DNA of 64,000 bases from Gracilaria caudata (taxonomy: Eukaryota > Rhodophyta > Florideophyceae > Gracilariales > Gracilariaceae), in NCBI GenBank assembly GCA_030374735.1, contig JASCIV010000025.1, positions 1-64,000 on the forward strand, written 5' to 3'. A program made the translations under genes and the position numbers. A model generated the notes under the pieces. It worked only from the letters and a program-made list of their open reading frames with translations, made no database searches and was not told the DNA's origin. Each line of letters begins with the position of its first letter. Position 1 is the stretch's first letter. Positions 19,701-30,268 of the stretch are shown piece after piece.

Positions 19701-22700
19701 GAGATCTTGATAGGCTCTCTAGGTGCTGTGAACCCAGAGAACCACAAATACGTCAACCTTCCAAGATTCCTAGAACGCCGCCAGTACGCTCAAACGCGCA
19801 ACATGTCTTCGAGCAGTCAAGATCGTGGGACTTTGAGAAACTATGCCTCGTTTATTTCCGGTGTGCAGGTGGGGCCTTCGAGTACAAGCCACTTGGCTTC
19901 CTCTAAGCTTGCTGCGTTGGTTGGTTCAGGGCAGAGCAGCGCCAATGTCAAGAGAGAACGAGTACAAGGGAATGAGGGCGGTATTTCAAGGAGGAGCTAC
20001 GGTGATGGAAACCCATTGAAAGAGGATTCTCATCCGGCGTTCTTAAATCCAATAGGTCGACCACAGGACATAGAACCATCCATTGCTCTTTTCGCATATG
20101 GAGGTGAACATTTCGAAAGCATAATGGCTTATCGTCCAGTGTGGGATACGGAAGAACTGGATAATATATCCCTTGTGGAGGATCTCGACCACCCCTTTAC
20201 GAATAGCCCGAACTATTTCTCTTCAGTTGCCTTGGATCAACTTAATCTTATCGTCACAAACCCAAGACAGCGATCACTACACAAAGAGGCGGTGAAAGCC
20301 ATCGTAAACATCGTGAGATCAGCTGGTCCGAAGTGCACTCATTTTCTTCCGGCCGTTGTGCCTCGTATACTTTGGCTGCTGGCAAGGTGCGCTCGTTCTG
20401 AAGCTTCATCTGGGCTTAAGTTCACAGAGCTTGAGAATCAAATCATGACTCGCCTTCAAGAACTAATATCTATAGCAGGTTTTGACTACATGCCATACGT
20501 TTGTGATACCGTATTGTTGATGTGGAAATTTCTGAAACACCTTGGGGGTATGCCACTCTGTGTAATCAACATCTGCAACCTGCTATCGAAGCTCCGGATA
20601 GCAATTGGGGATCACTTCGCTCCAATTATCCCAACTGTTTTGCCGTATCTACTCGCATGCCTTGTGCAGGATCGTTCGGGAAATGGAGCCGTGGCCACAG
20701 CTGTATTGAAAACTTTAGAAACGTTCAGTCCGTTATTTGGTGTCCATGAAACCATTGTCTTGGAATGTCTCACGAAGTTGGCTCTTGCAAAGAAACTAGC
20801 AGTGCGTCGAGAAGAAGCCTTATTGACTTTGGTTTCTCTACTTCAGGACATGTCAGACATTGAGGTGCTACCCAGTGTTGTTCAGCCATTGATTCAGGTA
20901 CTAGTCGGGTCAAATGATCGAGTTGTGAAATCTGACTCAGTCGGTGAAGGATTGGCACGGAGTTCTGATGGTCCGCATGGTGTCGAACTTGTTGTGTGTG
21001 CGGCTACAGCCCTTCTGGAAATTGGAAGGCGATCATCACGGGCCTTTGATGTGTACGTTCCAATTGTGAAGAGAGCTCTAAGACTCAGTAATCTCAAACG
21101 GAAAAGCAGATTGGTTCACGACGCGTTGGACACCATGCTAACACGGAGTAAGTCACGAACCCAGGGGACAGCTATAGCGGCAACACCCACGGACTCAAGA
21201 GTCGTGAAAGGTCACCGGTCGATGGCAGACATGACGGGCTTTTCTTATGCTGGGCATAGCCTGGCTTTAGGAAGAAGAGAAGGATCAGAAATATCCCATG
21301 TTTCTAACACGAATCGCAACCCAATTTCGCGTAAGCATAATCTCATGGAGACTGTTCTTTTGCAGAAATGGGAAGTGCAACCAGGTTTTGGGGAAGAAGA
21401 TTGGGTCCGGTGGTATTCTAATCTCGGAGCAGCTATGTTGGAACAATCTGGATCACCAGCGTTTCGTGCATGCGTGAGAATTTCAGAGTCATATCCTCAA
21501 TTTACGAAGTTGCTGTTCAATGCGGCGTTTTTATCTTGTTGGAAGCACCCCTTAAGCTCGGAATCAAAAGTGAAACTTGTGCATAACTTGGAATTAGCTC
21601 TTTGTTCTGATACTATACCTTTGAATATCCTGCAGACACTTCTGAACCTTTATGAGTTCATGGATCATGACGAGAATCCCCTCCCGACGAGCAATATGAA
21701 ACTTGCACGGGCCTCATGTAGATGTGGAGCCTTTGCAAAAGCTGTACGATATCGGGAACTTGATTACGCGCATCACGTGGGGAAGCCGGAAATGATCGAA
21801 ACAGATATTAGTGGTGAGGACGGTCTGATTTCGATTTACGATAGACTGAATAACCTTGAGTCTGCAATTGGTACTTTGGATCACTACCAAGGAATGAAAG
21901 GTGCTAAGGTAAGGGAAATGTGGTTCGAGAAGTTGCAAAAATGGGATGATGCCTTGATCGAGTATAGAAAAGTGGAAATTGATTTTGGTTCAGTTGGTGA
22001 TCTTCTGTACACCGAGAAGACCAAATGGGAAAGTTTGCTTGGCAGGTTACGATGTTTAAACGAGGTTGGGGAATGGCAAGAGCTTAATGAAGTTTTGCAG
22101 ATGTCCAAACAGGCATGTATCACTAATCCCCGTGCACTCGGCGAATTGGCTCTAGAAGGAAAAGGGGCTTCAGTTGCTCTTGACCTTGGGCGATGGGATG
22201 AGTTTGAGGAATGGGTTGGATACCTGCGGCCTCACACCTTTCATGGATCGTTCTACAGGACTATGATGCTTGTGAGACAAGGCAGGACAAACCCCTCCAG
22301 GCTTGATGATGCTGAGCATTACCTGAGGAACGCCCGCAAGAGATTGGACTTAGATCTAACGGCAAGAGTAAGCGAAGGGTACCCACGAGCATATGAAAGG
22401 GTCGTAGATGCCCAGATTCTTGTAGAGCTCGAAGAAATGATCGCTTTTCTTCGAATGCCCGAAGATGATTCGGCTTCTTATGGCCGGCGACGATTACGAG
22501 ATATATGGGATCAAAGGTTACGGGGTTGCAAGCATGATCGTTATACTTGGTATAGACTATTAATGATTCGCACATTGGTTATGAAACCGATCGATAACAA
22601 GGAACAATGGTTGGAATTCTCGACTATGTGTCGCAAGGACGGGCGCATGCCTATGTCAAGGGAAGCTCTAAAAATGCTGTTGAAGTCTTACTATCAACAT

Positions 22701-25493
22701 CAAACTGCCCTTCGTGTTGGTTCAGAGGGAAATACTGTGGGAGATACTTTCCAACAATTGTTTGGCCCGGGCTCATGGGACCCACAGGCAATAGTCGCCA
22801 TTCAGGATTTGGATATCAAGTTTTCATGCATCAAGCTTCTCTGGGCGCTGAATAGACGTGTCGAAGCGTATTCTGCCCTCGAACAATGTCGCAATGAGTA
22901 CTTATGGAATGCTGGCGTTGGATTCACGGAGGATGGAATGCTAATCGGCTTACCATCCGAAGAGCTAGAAGCTAAGCGAGTAACGGCGGGAGAGATATTC
23001 TCTAAGCTCTCGAAGTGGGGTTCTCGAATGATTGAAAGCAAAGAAGTAGAGGAATCATGTATTACTGATCCAATTGTATATGCTGACCATGCTGCCAAGA
23101 TTTGTCCAGAGTGGGGCAAAGCGTGGCATTACTGGGGTGCCCTGAACGAGAGCCGCTTTCTGGCACTTGTGGATAAGCAAGGAGGAATTCCTGATGTTGG
23201 TTACCACCTTGGCAATGGTATTAGAATAGGAAAACGAGAAAAAAGGTTTGCTGTCGGAGCCGTGCAAGGATACTTCAAGTCCATCGATCTGAAGAGTAAG
23301 ACAGCCACAGAGGATTCATTGCGAGTTTTGACGCTTTGGTTCAACTTCGGTGGATTAGACAATTTCTATGTTGAATTTGACCGAGGCTTTGAGAAAACAA
23401 ATATCACAATGTGGCTTGAGGTCGTTCCTCAAATAATTGCTCGCCTATACACGCCATTCCCTGAAGTTCAACGAGGGGTAAGGGTTCTTTTGGCGCGAAT
23501 TGGGACGATGCATCCACAGGTGGCTGTTTATCCCCTCACTGTTGCTAAGAAGGTATATGCTTCTCATCAGGAAAAGAGGGCCAATACAGCAACGCAGATT
23601 CTGGCGGAAATTAAGCACCATCACAAGGAGATCGTAGAAGAGGCCGAGATGGTTGCCAACGAACTGGTCAGGGTTGCCGTGTTGTGGTCCGAAATTTGGT
23701 GCGAGCGGCTGGAAGAGGCGTCCAAGTTATATTTTATGAATCAGAAGATCTACGAGATGCTAGAAACAATAATGCCGCTTCATGAAATGATGGAACGGGG
23801 TCCTGAGACAAGGTATGAACAAAATTTCATCGAGAAGTTTGGAAGAGAGCTCGAAGACGCCGTAGTGTTGTGCAGAAAGTTCCAAGCAAACAGTCACGAA
23901 AGCATGGACATTGAGGGGCCTTTGTGCCAATATCTCAACCAAGCTTGGGCTGTTTATCATCACGTTTTCCGAAGAATGCAACGCTATCAGCAAAGTATAC
24001 ATGTCTTAGATCTGGCCTTTGTTTCGAAAGGCCTGAATCAAGCAAGAGGTTTAAAGCTTGCTGTGCCTGGAACTTACGATCCATACGACAGCAATCCAGT
24101 TGTTGCAATCTTTGCTTTTAACCCGAAACTAACTGTGATGCAAAGCAAGCAGAGGCCGCGTAAACTCTCCGTGATTGGTAGTGATGGTGAAGAGTACCAC
24201 TTTCTCTTGAAGGGACATGAAGATCTGCGCCAAGACGAAAGAGTCATGCAGGTGTTTAGTCTGGTCAACAAGATCTTTTCAAAGAGCAAACACAAGGAAG
24301 CACTGAGCAAAGTTGGCTTGAAGACCTATCCAGTTATTGCGCTCTCTGGGGAGGCGGGCCTCATCGGTTGGGTGCCCGGTTGTGATACCATGCACTCCTT
24401 GGTCAAGGAATACCGTGAAGTTCGGAAGATAATGCCTAATGTGGAGCACAGGGTCATGCTGAGGAGAGCTCCTGAACCAGATCGCCTTCCTCTTCTTCAG
24501 AAGGTAGAATTGTTTGAGTTCATGCTTCAAAACACTGGTGGCGTCGATATCGCCAAGGTCTTGTGGCTGAAGAGCCGTAATTCGGAAATCTGGTTTGAAC
24601 GGCGCACCATGTATGCCAAGTCACTTGCGACGACGTCGATGATGGGATACATACTTGGTTTAGGTGACCGGCACCCATCAAATTTAATGATTGAACGAGA
24701 TACTGGGAAGGTCATGCACATCGATTTCGGAGACTGTTTCGAAGTGGCTATGAAGCGAGAGAAGTACCCGGAGAGTGTTCCGTTTCGCCTGACTCGCATG
24801 CTCGTTGACGCGTTGGAGCCGTGTGGCGTGGATGGGCATTTTCGGCAGACATCTGAAGTTGCAATGGAGGTGCTCCGAAGTGATGCGCGCCAATCCCTTC
24901 TCTCAATGATGGAAGCTTTCGTATACGATCCTTTGATCAGATGGAAGTTGATCAAGGTGAAGGATTTGTTAGCTTTTCGGGACGAGCAACATGCAGACCT
25001 AGAGAGGTCTGCAATGGCTTTGGCGAGGCCTTTTGAAGGAGAGTCAGACATTGTCAGGAGCCTGCGAGAGACAGGGAGCCTGTCTGCGTCAGTTGCAGCC
25101 ATGTATCCACAAGTGCAAACCGGACCAGTGGCTGTTGAACCTCTGAATGAACTCTATCCGGGGGCAATTCCGACCCCATCCGCTCCACTTAACTTCCAGC
25201 CAGAAGCACAGCCCAACTTTGACCCTGCGGACCTTGCAACCCCAGCAGAAGCCGAACGAAGTGCTCAAAGACGTTTCTTCAGAACAGCTGACCCGTCGGA
25301 CAACCGGATCACAATTGTCGGTAATGAGAAAGCGCACCAAGCGTTGCAGAGAATTGAGGACAAACTGGTTGGACGGGATTTCGATCCGAACGTATGCCTT
25401 TCTGTGCCTAGGCAGGTTGATTTCTTGATACGAGATGCGAGGAACATTGAGAACCTCTGCTCACTTTTCCTGGGATGGTGTGCGTTTTGGTAA
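16771..25493 (+). CDS. TOR (target of rapamycin) kinase, two exons
   Basis: Complete PIKK-family TOR, 2874 residues after joining 16771-16868 with 16967-25493. The short first exon encodes MRDFYINGLEETEAEEVNYI and onward; removal of a 98-nt GT-AG intron joins it in frame (Ser codon split 2+1) to STTNEERASLAAQ. Domains: HEAT repeats (about 1-1450), FAT (about 1500-2150), FRB (about 2266-2375, with WSEIW, EASKLYF and YHVFRR), kinase (about 2425-2700) with GDRHPSN (2599-2605) and DFGD (Asp2619), and a C-terminal FATC ending GWCAFW. The FRB residues that contact FKBP12-rapamycin in human mTOR (Ser of EASxLYF, Phe, Trp of QAW, Tyr, Phe) are conserved, but the FRB carries a roughly 10-residue insertion before QAW. 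TOR controls growth in response to nutrients. Confidence 0.96.
16869..16966 (+). other. TOR intron 1
   Basis: A 98-nt intron with donor GTAAGT, acceptor CCTAG and a branch-site candidate TACTGAC about 30 nt before the acceptor. It splits a serine codon after two bases. The reading frames on both sides match TOR only when it is removed. Confidence 0.8.
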
Positions 25494-26075
25494 CCGTGCG
25501 CAAGTTTGGAGTTCGTGTGAGCTCGTTTGTGTCTTCGCTGGATGAGCAAATAGGTCAGGATCAAATATGTAACTTGTACACTATGATTACAAATGTCCGA
25601 TGACCAACATGTATAACATTGTATAACCGTAGATGCCAGATGCATAGCGGACGATTTTCTTTGCTGTGCGTGCGACACATAAAGCCTGACCGATTCATAT
25701 GTCGATCATCGCTTATTTAACTCATCATAGATCCGGTGCTTTCCAAATTATCACCTCGTCGTTGCACTCAGACCAGAACTAAGAATAAGCTTTTCTGAGT
25801 CTGTGAGTGGCAGTCTAGGTGCGGCGCCCACTCTAGTGCCCATCGAAGTGTTGTGCGAGGAGAATGCTACGGGATAATTCCAACAGTATTTCGTACTATC
25901 TGCGGTATGCATGATGTAATTCTTTTTTCTCGAGCTCAATAAAAACAGCGCCTTTACAGCCCGTTCAGCGACAAAACTCTTTCTTTCGAGCTGCTCTTTG
26001 GCTTTCCCAAGGCAGGCCAAATTCCCCGCTCATAGAGAACGTCAAGGTTTGCGTGTAGATGAGAATCTCAAAACG
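25494..26075. other. intergenic, 3' flank of TOR
   Basis: No supported gene. The segment from about 25960 to 26075, read on the minus strand, continues into sequence similar to the dispersed repeat described at 26245 and 27110. Confidence 0.35.
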
Positions 26076-26255
26076 TTCTCTCACTAGTAAGGAGGCCATC
26101 ACTTCATCAGGCAATTTCCTTACAATCTCATCACGAGATTTGGCGATTTCCTTATAATTAGGCAATTTCCTTATAATCTCTAGCGAATTATTATCTCATC
26201 TTGAGATTATGTAAGGAAATTGCCTGATGAAGTGATGGCCTCCCTAGTGAGAGAA
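26076..26255. repeat. long inverted repeat (MITE-like hairpin) with internal tandem repeats
   Basis: The left arm 26076-26138 and right arm 26193-26255 are near-perfect reverse complements (about 60 bp). Differences are a 3-nt insertion after CTAG in the left arm and a small indel near the tip. Three direct copies of GGCAATTTCCTTAtAATCTC-type sequence start at 26110, 26142 and 26161; the first lies in the arm and the others in the loop. No ORF of a transposase is present. As RNA this would fold into a very stable hairpin. Confidence 0.8.
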
Positions 26256-26320
26256 GGTTTCAACAGAAACGATCTATGCTATGTCGTAATTAGGCTGGCA
26301 TACTCATAAGAGAGAAAAGG
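26245..26320 (+). repeat. dispersed repeat copy C (partial)
   Basis: It begins within the right arm of the inverted repeat at CTAGTGAGAGAAGG and ends near CTCATAAGAGAGAAAAGG. Both ends align with the 27110 and 58600 copies, with a hairpin-like centre (GGTTTC...GAAACG). Confidence 0.5.
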
Positions 26321-26727
26321 TAATTTTGACACAAAGCCAAAGACGAGCTTAGAGTAAGAATGTTGGACGTTTCTGAGATAGGAGGAGCACAAGCAATATG
26401 GGGGAAGGGTCGTCACGAACCAGGAACGAAAGTAGCAACAGCACGCGTTGGGGTTTGCTCTTTCATTGTGGAGATAATGGCTTTAAGGTGTGCAGCACAG
26501 AAATTCTTGACAAAGATTCAAATTGGATGGAAGCGAGCGGTTTGGGTTGTGAGACAGTAAATCTTATGGAAAATCTACAGGGGCACATGTGCATTGACCC
26601 AGCCCTCTCTTGCACCTTGAAATCAAGCTTTTTCATCATCATCATCACTCATACTCAATAGAAATAGTCTCAAATGCTCGGTGCAATATATCTTCGTCTT
26701 ATCTCTCTCTGTGCTGTGAACAGGCCT

Positions 26728-26778
26728 GGCTGTGAATGCCGAGTGACTCGGCATTCACAGCCACTCGGCCCGAGTCAC
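26728..26778. repeat. perfect 17-bp hairpin with an overlapping alternative hairpin
   Basis: Arms 26728-26744 and 26746-26762 are perfect reverse complements around a single base. GTGACTCGG (26743-26751) can instead pair with CCGAGTCAC (26770-26778), so two mutually exclusive hairpins share one strand. A 103-residue frame spans the site but is not supported as a gene. Confidence 0.7.
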
Positions 26779-27109
26779 TGTGATACTGCAAGAAACGAGG
26801 CTGTTGGTGGACTGGCGAAAAGAGCAATGGAAATGTCATTGAAAAGGAAGATTGCGGTACCTATCGACTTCATGGAAGTTACTAGGAGAGTGAAAACACT
26901 GTGTTACGCTAAGCCACTATTGTCTCAAGTCCCAACACATGTGAAGAACGTAGTCGATCCAAGAGAGGCAGAAGTGGTACAGTAACAGTTTTTTTTGTTG
27001 CACATGCTCCTCTGCATCCGCTGGGGTCCCACCTACAGGACAAGAGATTGGTGTGCACCTGCAGGCCGGATGTCTTGAACGATATAGAACATTATATCTA
27101 GATGCCTTC

Positions 27110-27290
27110 GAAGAACGATCTTAAAAAGATTGTGCTTGGCTCTCGTGAACGGCAGGGATTAATTGTTTCATGATCATAAAATGCCCGAAAGGATACTGGC
27201 CTTTCTAGTGAGAGAGCGCTTCTTTGTACAGAAGCGCTCCATATAAAGTTTGAACTAGGCTTATGTGCTTGTAAATAGAGAGAGAAGTAA
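27110..27290 (+). repeat. dispersed repeat copy A
   Basis: About 180 bp aligned over most of its length with 58600-58800. Shared blocks include GAAGAACGA, GGATACTGG, CTTTCTA, GAGAGA, a central hairpin and AGAGAGAGA at the end. In this copy the hairpin has perfect 10-bp arms, GAGCGCTTCT (27214-27223) and AGAAGCGCTC (27230-27239), around a 6-nt loop. Confidence 0.65.
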
Positions 27291-27317
27291 GTTTTACCTT
27301 CGAGATCTTCTGCATGC

Positions 27318-27350
27318 AGACCCAAGATCTTCCTGATCGTGGGTCTTTTT
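27318..27350 (+). repeat. hairpin followed by a T run
   Basis: AGACCC (27318-27323) pairs with GGGTCT (27341-27346), directly followed by TTTT. It looks like an RNA hairpin with a Pol III-style T-run end, but no transcript start is recognised. Confidence 0.4.
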
Positions 27351-27369
27351 GTAGGAAGTGGCCTCAAAA

Positions 27370-27475
27370 CATGCTGGCTTTTTTGGTGAGAGCGTTTCTT
27401 TCAGGAAAAATTGCTCTACACGTACCTTCGAAGGGTAGTTTCAATTAAACCCAGTGTGCCCGTAAAAGAGAGTCG
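27370..27475 (+). repeat. dispersed repeat copy D (diverged)
   Basis: It aligns with copies A and B over GCTGG, CTTTTTTGGTGAGAGCG, a hairpin-like centre and the terminal GTGxxCxxGTAAAAGAGAG block, with an insertion containing TACCTTCGAAGGGTAG. Confidence 0.45.
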
Positions 27476-27497
27476 ACCCAGGAGGTCGTTAAACTCG

Positions 27498-27531
27498 TCC
27501 AAGCGACCGGTCAGCTTGCCGGTCGTGGACC
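27498..27531. repeat. stable hairpin
   Basis: GTCC (27498-27501) plus CGACCGG (27505-27511) pair with CCGGTCG (27520-27526) plus GGAC (27528-27531), with an 8-nt loop and a small internal bulge. Confidence 0.6.
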
Positions 27532-27589
27532 TGTGTAGCAAGTCGTTGAAATGCCCCCTTCCAGCTGCACGCATGTAGAAGGTCACGAG

Positions 27590-27718
27590 CCGTCATCGAA
27601 GGAAGGTCCTTCAGCCGTTCCCCTGGATTTTTCCTTTGAAGGAAGAGCTCCGAAGGAGCCACTTGATGGGGTTTTCCAGGGGTTTTCCCGGAGGGTCTAC
27701 ACTGGGGTTGGATGACGG
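27590..27718. ncRNA. candidate multi-branched structured RNA element
   Basis: A nested set of perfect stems is visible. The outer stem is CCGTCATC (27590-27597) with GATGACGG (27711-27718). It encloses a 5-bp hairpin GAAGG/CCTTC (27598-27612) and a second closing stem CCCCTGGA (27620-27627) with TCCAGGGG (27675-27682). That stem encloses two further hairpins, TTCCTT/AAGGAA (27631-27644) and GCTCC-gaa-GGAGC (27647-27659). No ORF explains the region. The organisation resembles a multi-helix-junction RNA, but I match it to no known RNA family. It could instead be a hairpin-rich mobile element. Confidence 0.45.
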
Positions 27719-28400
27719 TGAAAGGCTACGGGGCGGTTCTTGCGTCTGATATGAAGGTTGGGTGGAAAGGGCGCCGCTCATGGTTTCTTGAGTGGTCGAC
27801 GCGGTACATATGAAGCGCCTTGTCGTGGTGTGTAGCCGACGGTCTCTCGAGGTTGAAAGAAGAGGCTGTAAAGAAGAAGGCGATAAGCGTCGTGACGAAA
27901 CGCCCGAGAGATTTTATACTTTTCTTGTCGTTGCCCAGTGCGTGCAGCACACCTACTATTCTGTAGTTGGTGGCTGCGCTATGGAGGTGCCGGGGCCTTT
28001 CCCAAACCCCTACGTGCGAGCAAATTAGCGTACGTATTCGTAAACGGGAAAGAGAGAGATGATCTATGGGTGAGTTATCAAGAGAGAGAAAGAGAGAGTT
28101 CTTAACAAGCAATTCGATGGCAGAGGGCACAGATGATAGCATGTCATCATGACAAGCTTGGGCGACAAACATGCCATCGTTTCATGCGCATTGCTGGCTT
28201 CGAACCATAGGAACAAGAAGCTGCCTACATTCACCTTGTGACAAGCACAGAGATCAAAAGCCCCCACTTGGACACAGAGGTGAACACTTCCACATCAAGC
28301 TCGAGAACTTCCCCCTGCAGATGGCGTCAGGCATTGCAAAAAGTTGAATTCTCCGTGCCAAAGATTCAAGGGCTGATCATCGAACTCGTGAGGTTCAATC
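27719..28400. other. intergenic, upstream of bZIP-like gene
   Basis: Purine-rich stretches (GAGAGA runs near 28050-28100) lie here. A 148-residue minus frame (27726-28172) has no domain features. No gene is supported. Confidence 0.35.
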
Positions 28401-30029
28401 ATGGCTTCCGAGTTTCCCCCTTTTCCCACCCACTCGGAAGCCCAAGCTATCGCGTCGTTTGCTACAACCTCCAGCACCGAACCCTTTAGTGGTATTCAAT
28501 ACTTTCATGCACTACTTAAGGTTCTTCGTGATCCGGGACTCTCAAAGTTTCTGTTCACAAGCGACCCAATTGAACTTCAGCACCTTGTTCACCCCCAATT
28601 GCCGCAATTTTCTGTGACAAATGATATGTACGAAACAAATGTAGAGCCAGATACCAATCCGCTGAACTCTCTGTCCGATCATTGGAATAGTCGACATTTT
28701 ACATTTCCTGTGTATAGCTCTGATGAGAAGACATTCGGTTTCCTTGTTGGAAAGGACATGTACATTCCTGGCTCCGCATGGGGATTGAAACAAGAAGTGA
28801 TTGAGGGTTTGAGCGTATCGCGATTTGTTAATCACAACGAGGAGGGTTACACGGTTTTCGTTGCCCACTACAAGGAATACAGTGCGTTTCGCCTCGAATA
28901 CACGAAGATGATCACGAACACTCGACAAGTGCGATTTCTAGTTGCTGTCGATGCAAACAAATTCCGGGACATTCTGCAGCGAGGGTCACTGTTCGTGAAG
29001 GATATGCTTCCGGCTTTGCTGGTAATGCAGATGTCAATGGAGCATCGTAGATGTCCAAGTTGCTTTCTTTCTGTACATGAGTGCTTTTGCGCTGCACCAG
29101 TTGTGAAGCCCAGACATCCGTTCGATTACGATGCTTTTCGTAAATGTGCAGTGGGCAGAGGAGGTGTCTTCGAGGGGAGAACGGTCATGAGTCTGTTTGG
29201 TGGGGGCGTAAAGCTCAGAAGTGGTGTACTTGGAACTCGGTTTATTTCAAGTCCTAAACCTGACATCGATCTGGTGGAGAGTCTACGACGATTAGCAATC
29301 AATAAGTACATAAGTGGAGAAACTGCTCGACATTCCAATATATTCACAGACGCTGTGAAAACCCTGCAAAAAGCTGACGTGAGGAACGGAGCCAATTCAT
29401 CGATAGAAACTGCTTTGGGGGACTCCCACTCAAACGATCTTGAGACGACTTCCCAAACAATTGACTTGACAACTAACCCGTATGGACTCGACTACTTACT
29501 ACAGCCTGTGAGAGAATTTGCACAAAATGTCGAAGCTCCTGACTTTGATCTCGCCCCGTCTCTCATAGACACCGTTCTAGGACCATCTCTAGATCCGGGG
29601 ATACTTCGAGGAGCGCGCAATGTGTCGGACGAAGGGATTGATGGCGTACAATCAGTTGATGAGGTTACTCGTGTAGATGCTTTTGATTCTCAGAAACCGA
29701 CGACCAACCAGACAGCAGAGATTCTTGATGGTGAAGGTGAATCAACTGGAACAGATTCGGCGCCAACAGCCAAAACCAGGGACGGAAAATCAAGTGCCGA
29801 TGATCAAATTAGGCGTTTGAAGGCAGAACTGAGAAAGGAACGAAACAGAGCATGTGCTCAACGAAGTAATATGAAGAAGAAAGCAATGATGGATGCTCTA
29901 AAGAACGATATTAAAACAGGTCGAGAGAAGGTGGACCTGTTACGTTCCCAAGAGATGCTCCTTCGAAGACAGAACATCTTTCTGAAGAAGCAAATGGCTG
30001 AAAAACGTGTGACTGAACGCAAGGTTTAG
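28401..30029 (+). CDS. bZIP-like protein with atypical basic region
   Basis: A 542-residue protein. The N-terminal 200 residues are globular and unrecognised. A Cys cluster CPSC...CFC lies near residues 217-230. An acidic linker follows. Residues about 476-535 read like a bZIP: ERNRACAQRSNMKKK is basic and is followed by a coiled coil with heptad-spaced Leu/Met/Ile. Compared with the bZIP signature N-x7-R, Asn482 is present, and Ser and Arg are at the usual spots, but the invariant Arg is Asn490. DNA binding may therefore be altered or lost. It starts at an ATG. An open, Leu-rich frame follows the stop at 30122-30268 and may be an alternative 3' exon. Function unknown; probably a transcriptional regulator. 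Confidence 0.65.
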   Translation: MASEFPPFPTHSEAQAIASFATTSSTEPFSGIQYFHALLKVLRDPGLSKFLFTSDPIELQHLVHPQLPQFSVTNDMYETNVEPDTNPLNSLSDHWNSRHFTFPVYSSDEKTFGFLVGKDMYIPGSAWGLKQEVIEGLSVSRFVNHNEEGYTVFVAHYKEYSAFRLEYTKMITNTRQVRFLVAVDANKFRDILQRGSLFVKDMLPALLVMQMSMEHRRCPSCFLSVHECFCAAPVVKPRHPFDYDAFRKCAVGRGGVFEGRTVMSLFGGGVKLRSGVLGTRFISSPKPDIDLVESLRRLAINKYISGETARHSNIFTDAVKTLQKADVRNGANSSIETALGDSHSNDLETTSQTIDLTTNPYGLDYLLQPVREFAQNVEAPDFDLAPSLIDTVLGPSLDPGILRGARNVSDEGIDGVQSVDEVTRVDAFDSQKPTTNQTAEILDGEGESTGTDSAPTAKTRDGKSSADDQIRRLKAELRKERNRACAQRSNMKKKAMMDALKNDIKTGREKVDLLRSQEMLLRRQNIFLKKQMAEKRVTERKV

Positions 30030-30121
30030 AACCCGTGCACAAGGATACGCAGTTCTGGCTTGTACAGTATATGTCATCCTGTATCAACAAATCTCGTGCT
30101 CGTGGTACTGAGTCTATGTAG

Positions 30122-30268
30122 GATGTGTTGAACCAGGACAGGGACGAGTATGCACTTCAACAAGAGGTGAGTCTACAGTGTGAAGAGTACTGGGAACTTG
30201 AGAGAGCTTTAGCGCGACTGTCCCATAGCGTAGACAAGGATGAAAGAACGGACGAACGGAACATATGA
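30122..30268 (+). other. possible alternative 3' exon of the bZIP-like gene
   Basis: An open frame of 48 residues (DVLNQDRDEYALQQE onward) is acidic and coiled-coil-like. It is preceded by an acceptor-like CTATGTAG with ACTGAG upstream. Joining at 30023 (Lys codon) to 30122 keeps frame and removes 98 nt, but the donor would be GTTTAG, which is poor. Confidence 0.3.

Noticed and set aside
26076..27720. CRISPR-like array in the repeat-rich island
   Set aside because: Repeats are inverted or irregular, with no regular repeat-spacer spacing and no cas genes; the host is a eukaryote.
27726..28172. 148-residue minus-strand frame
   Set aside because: No features and purine-rich low-complexity surroundings.
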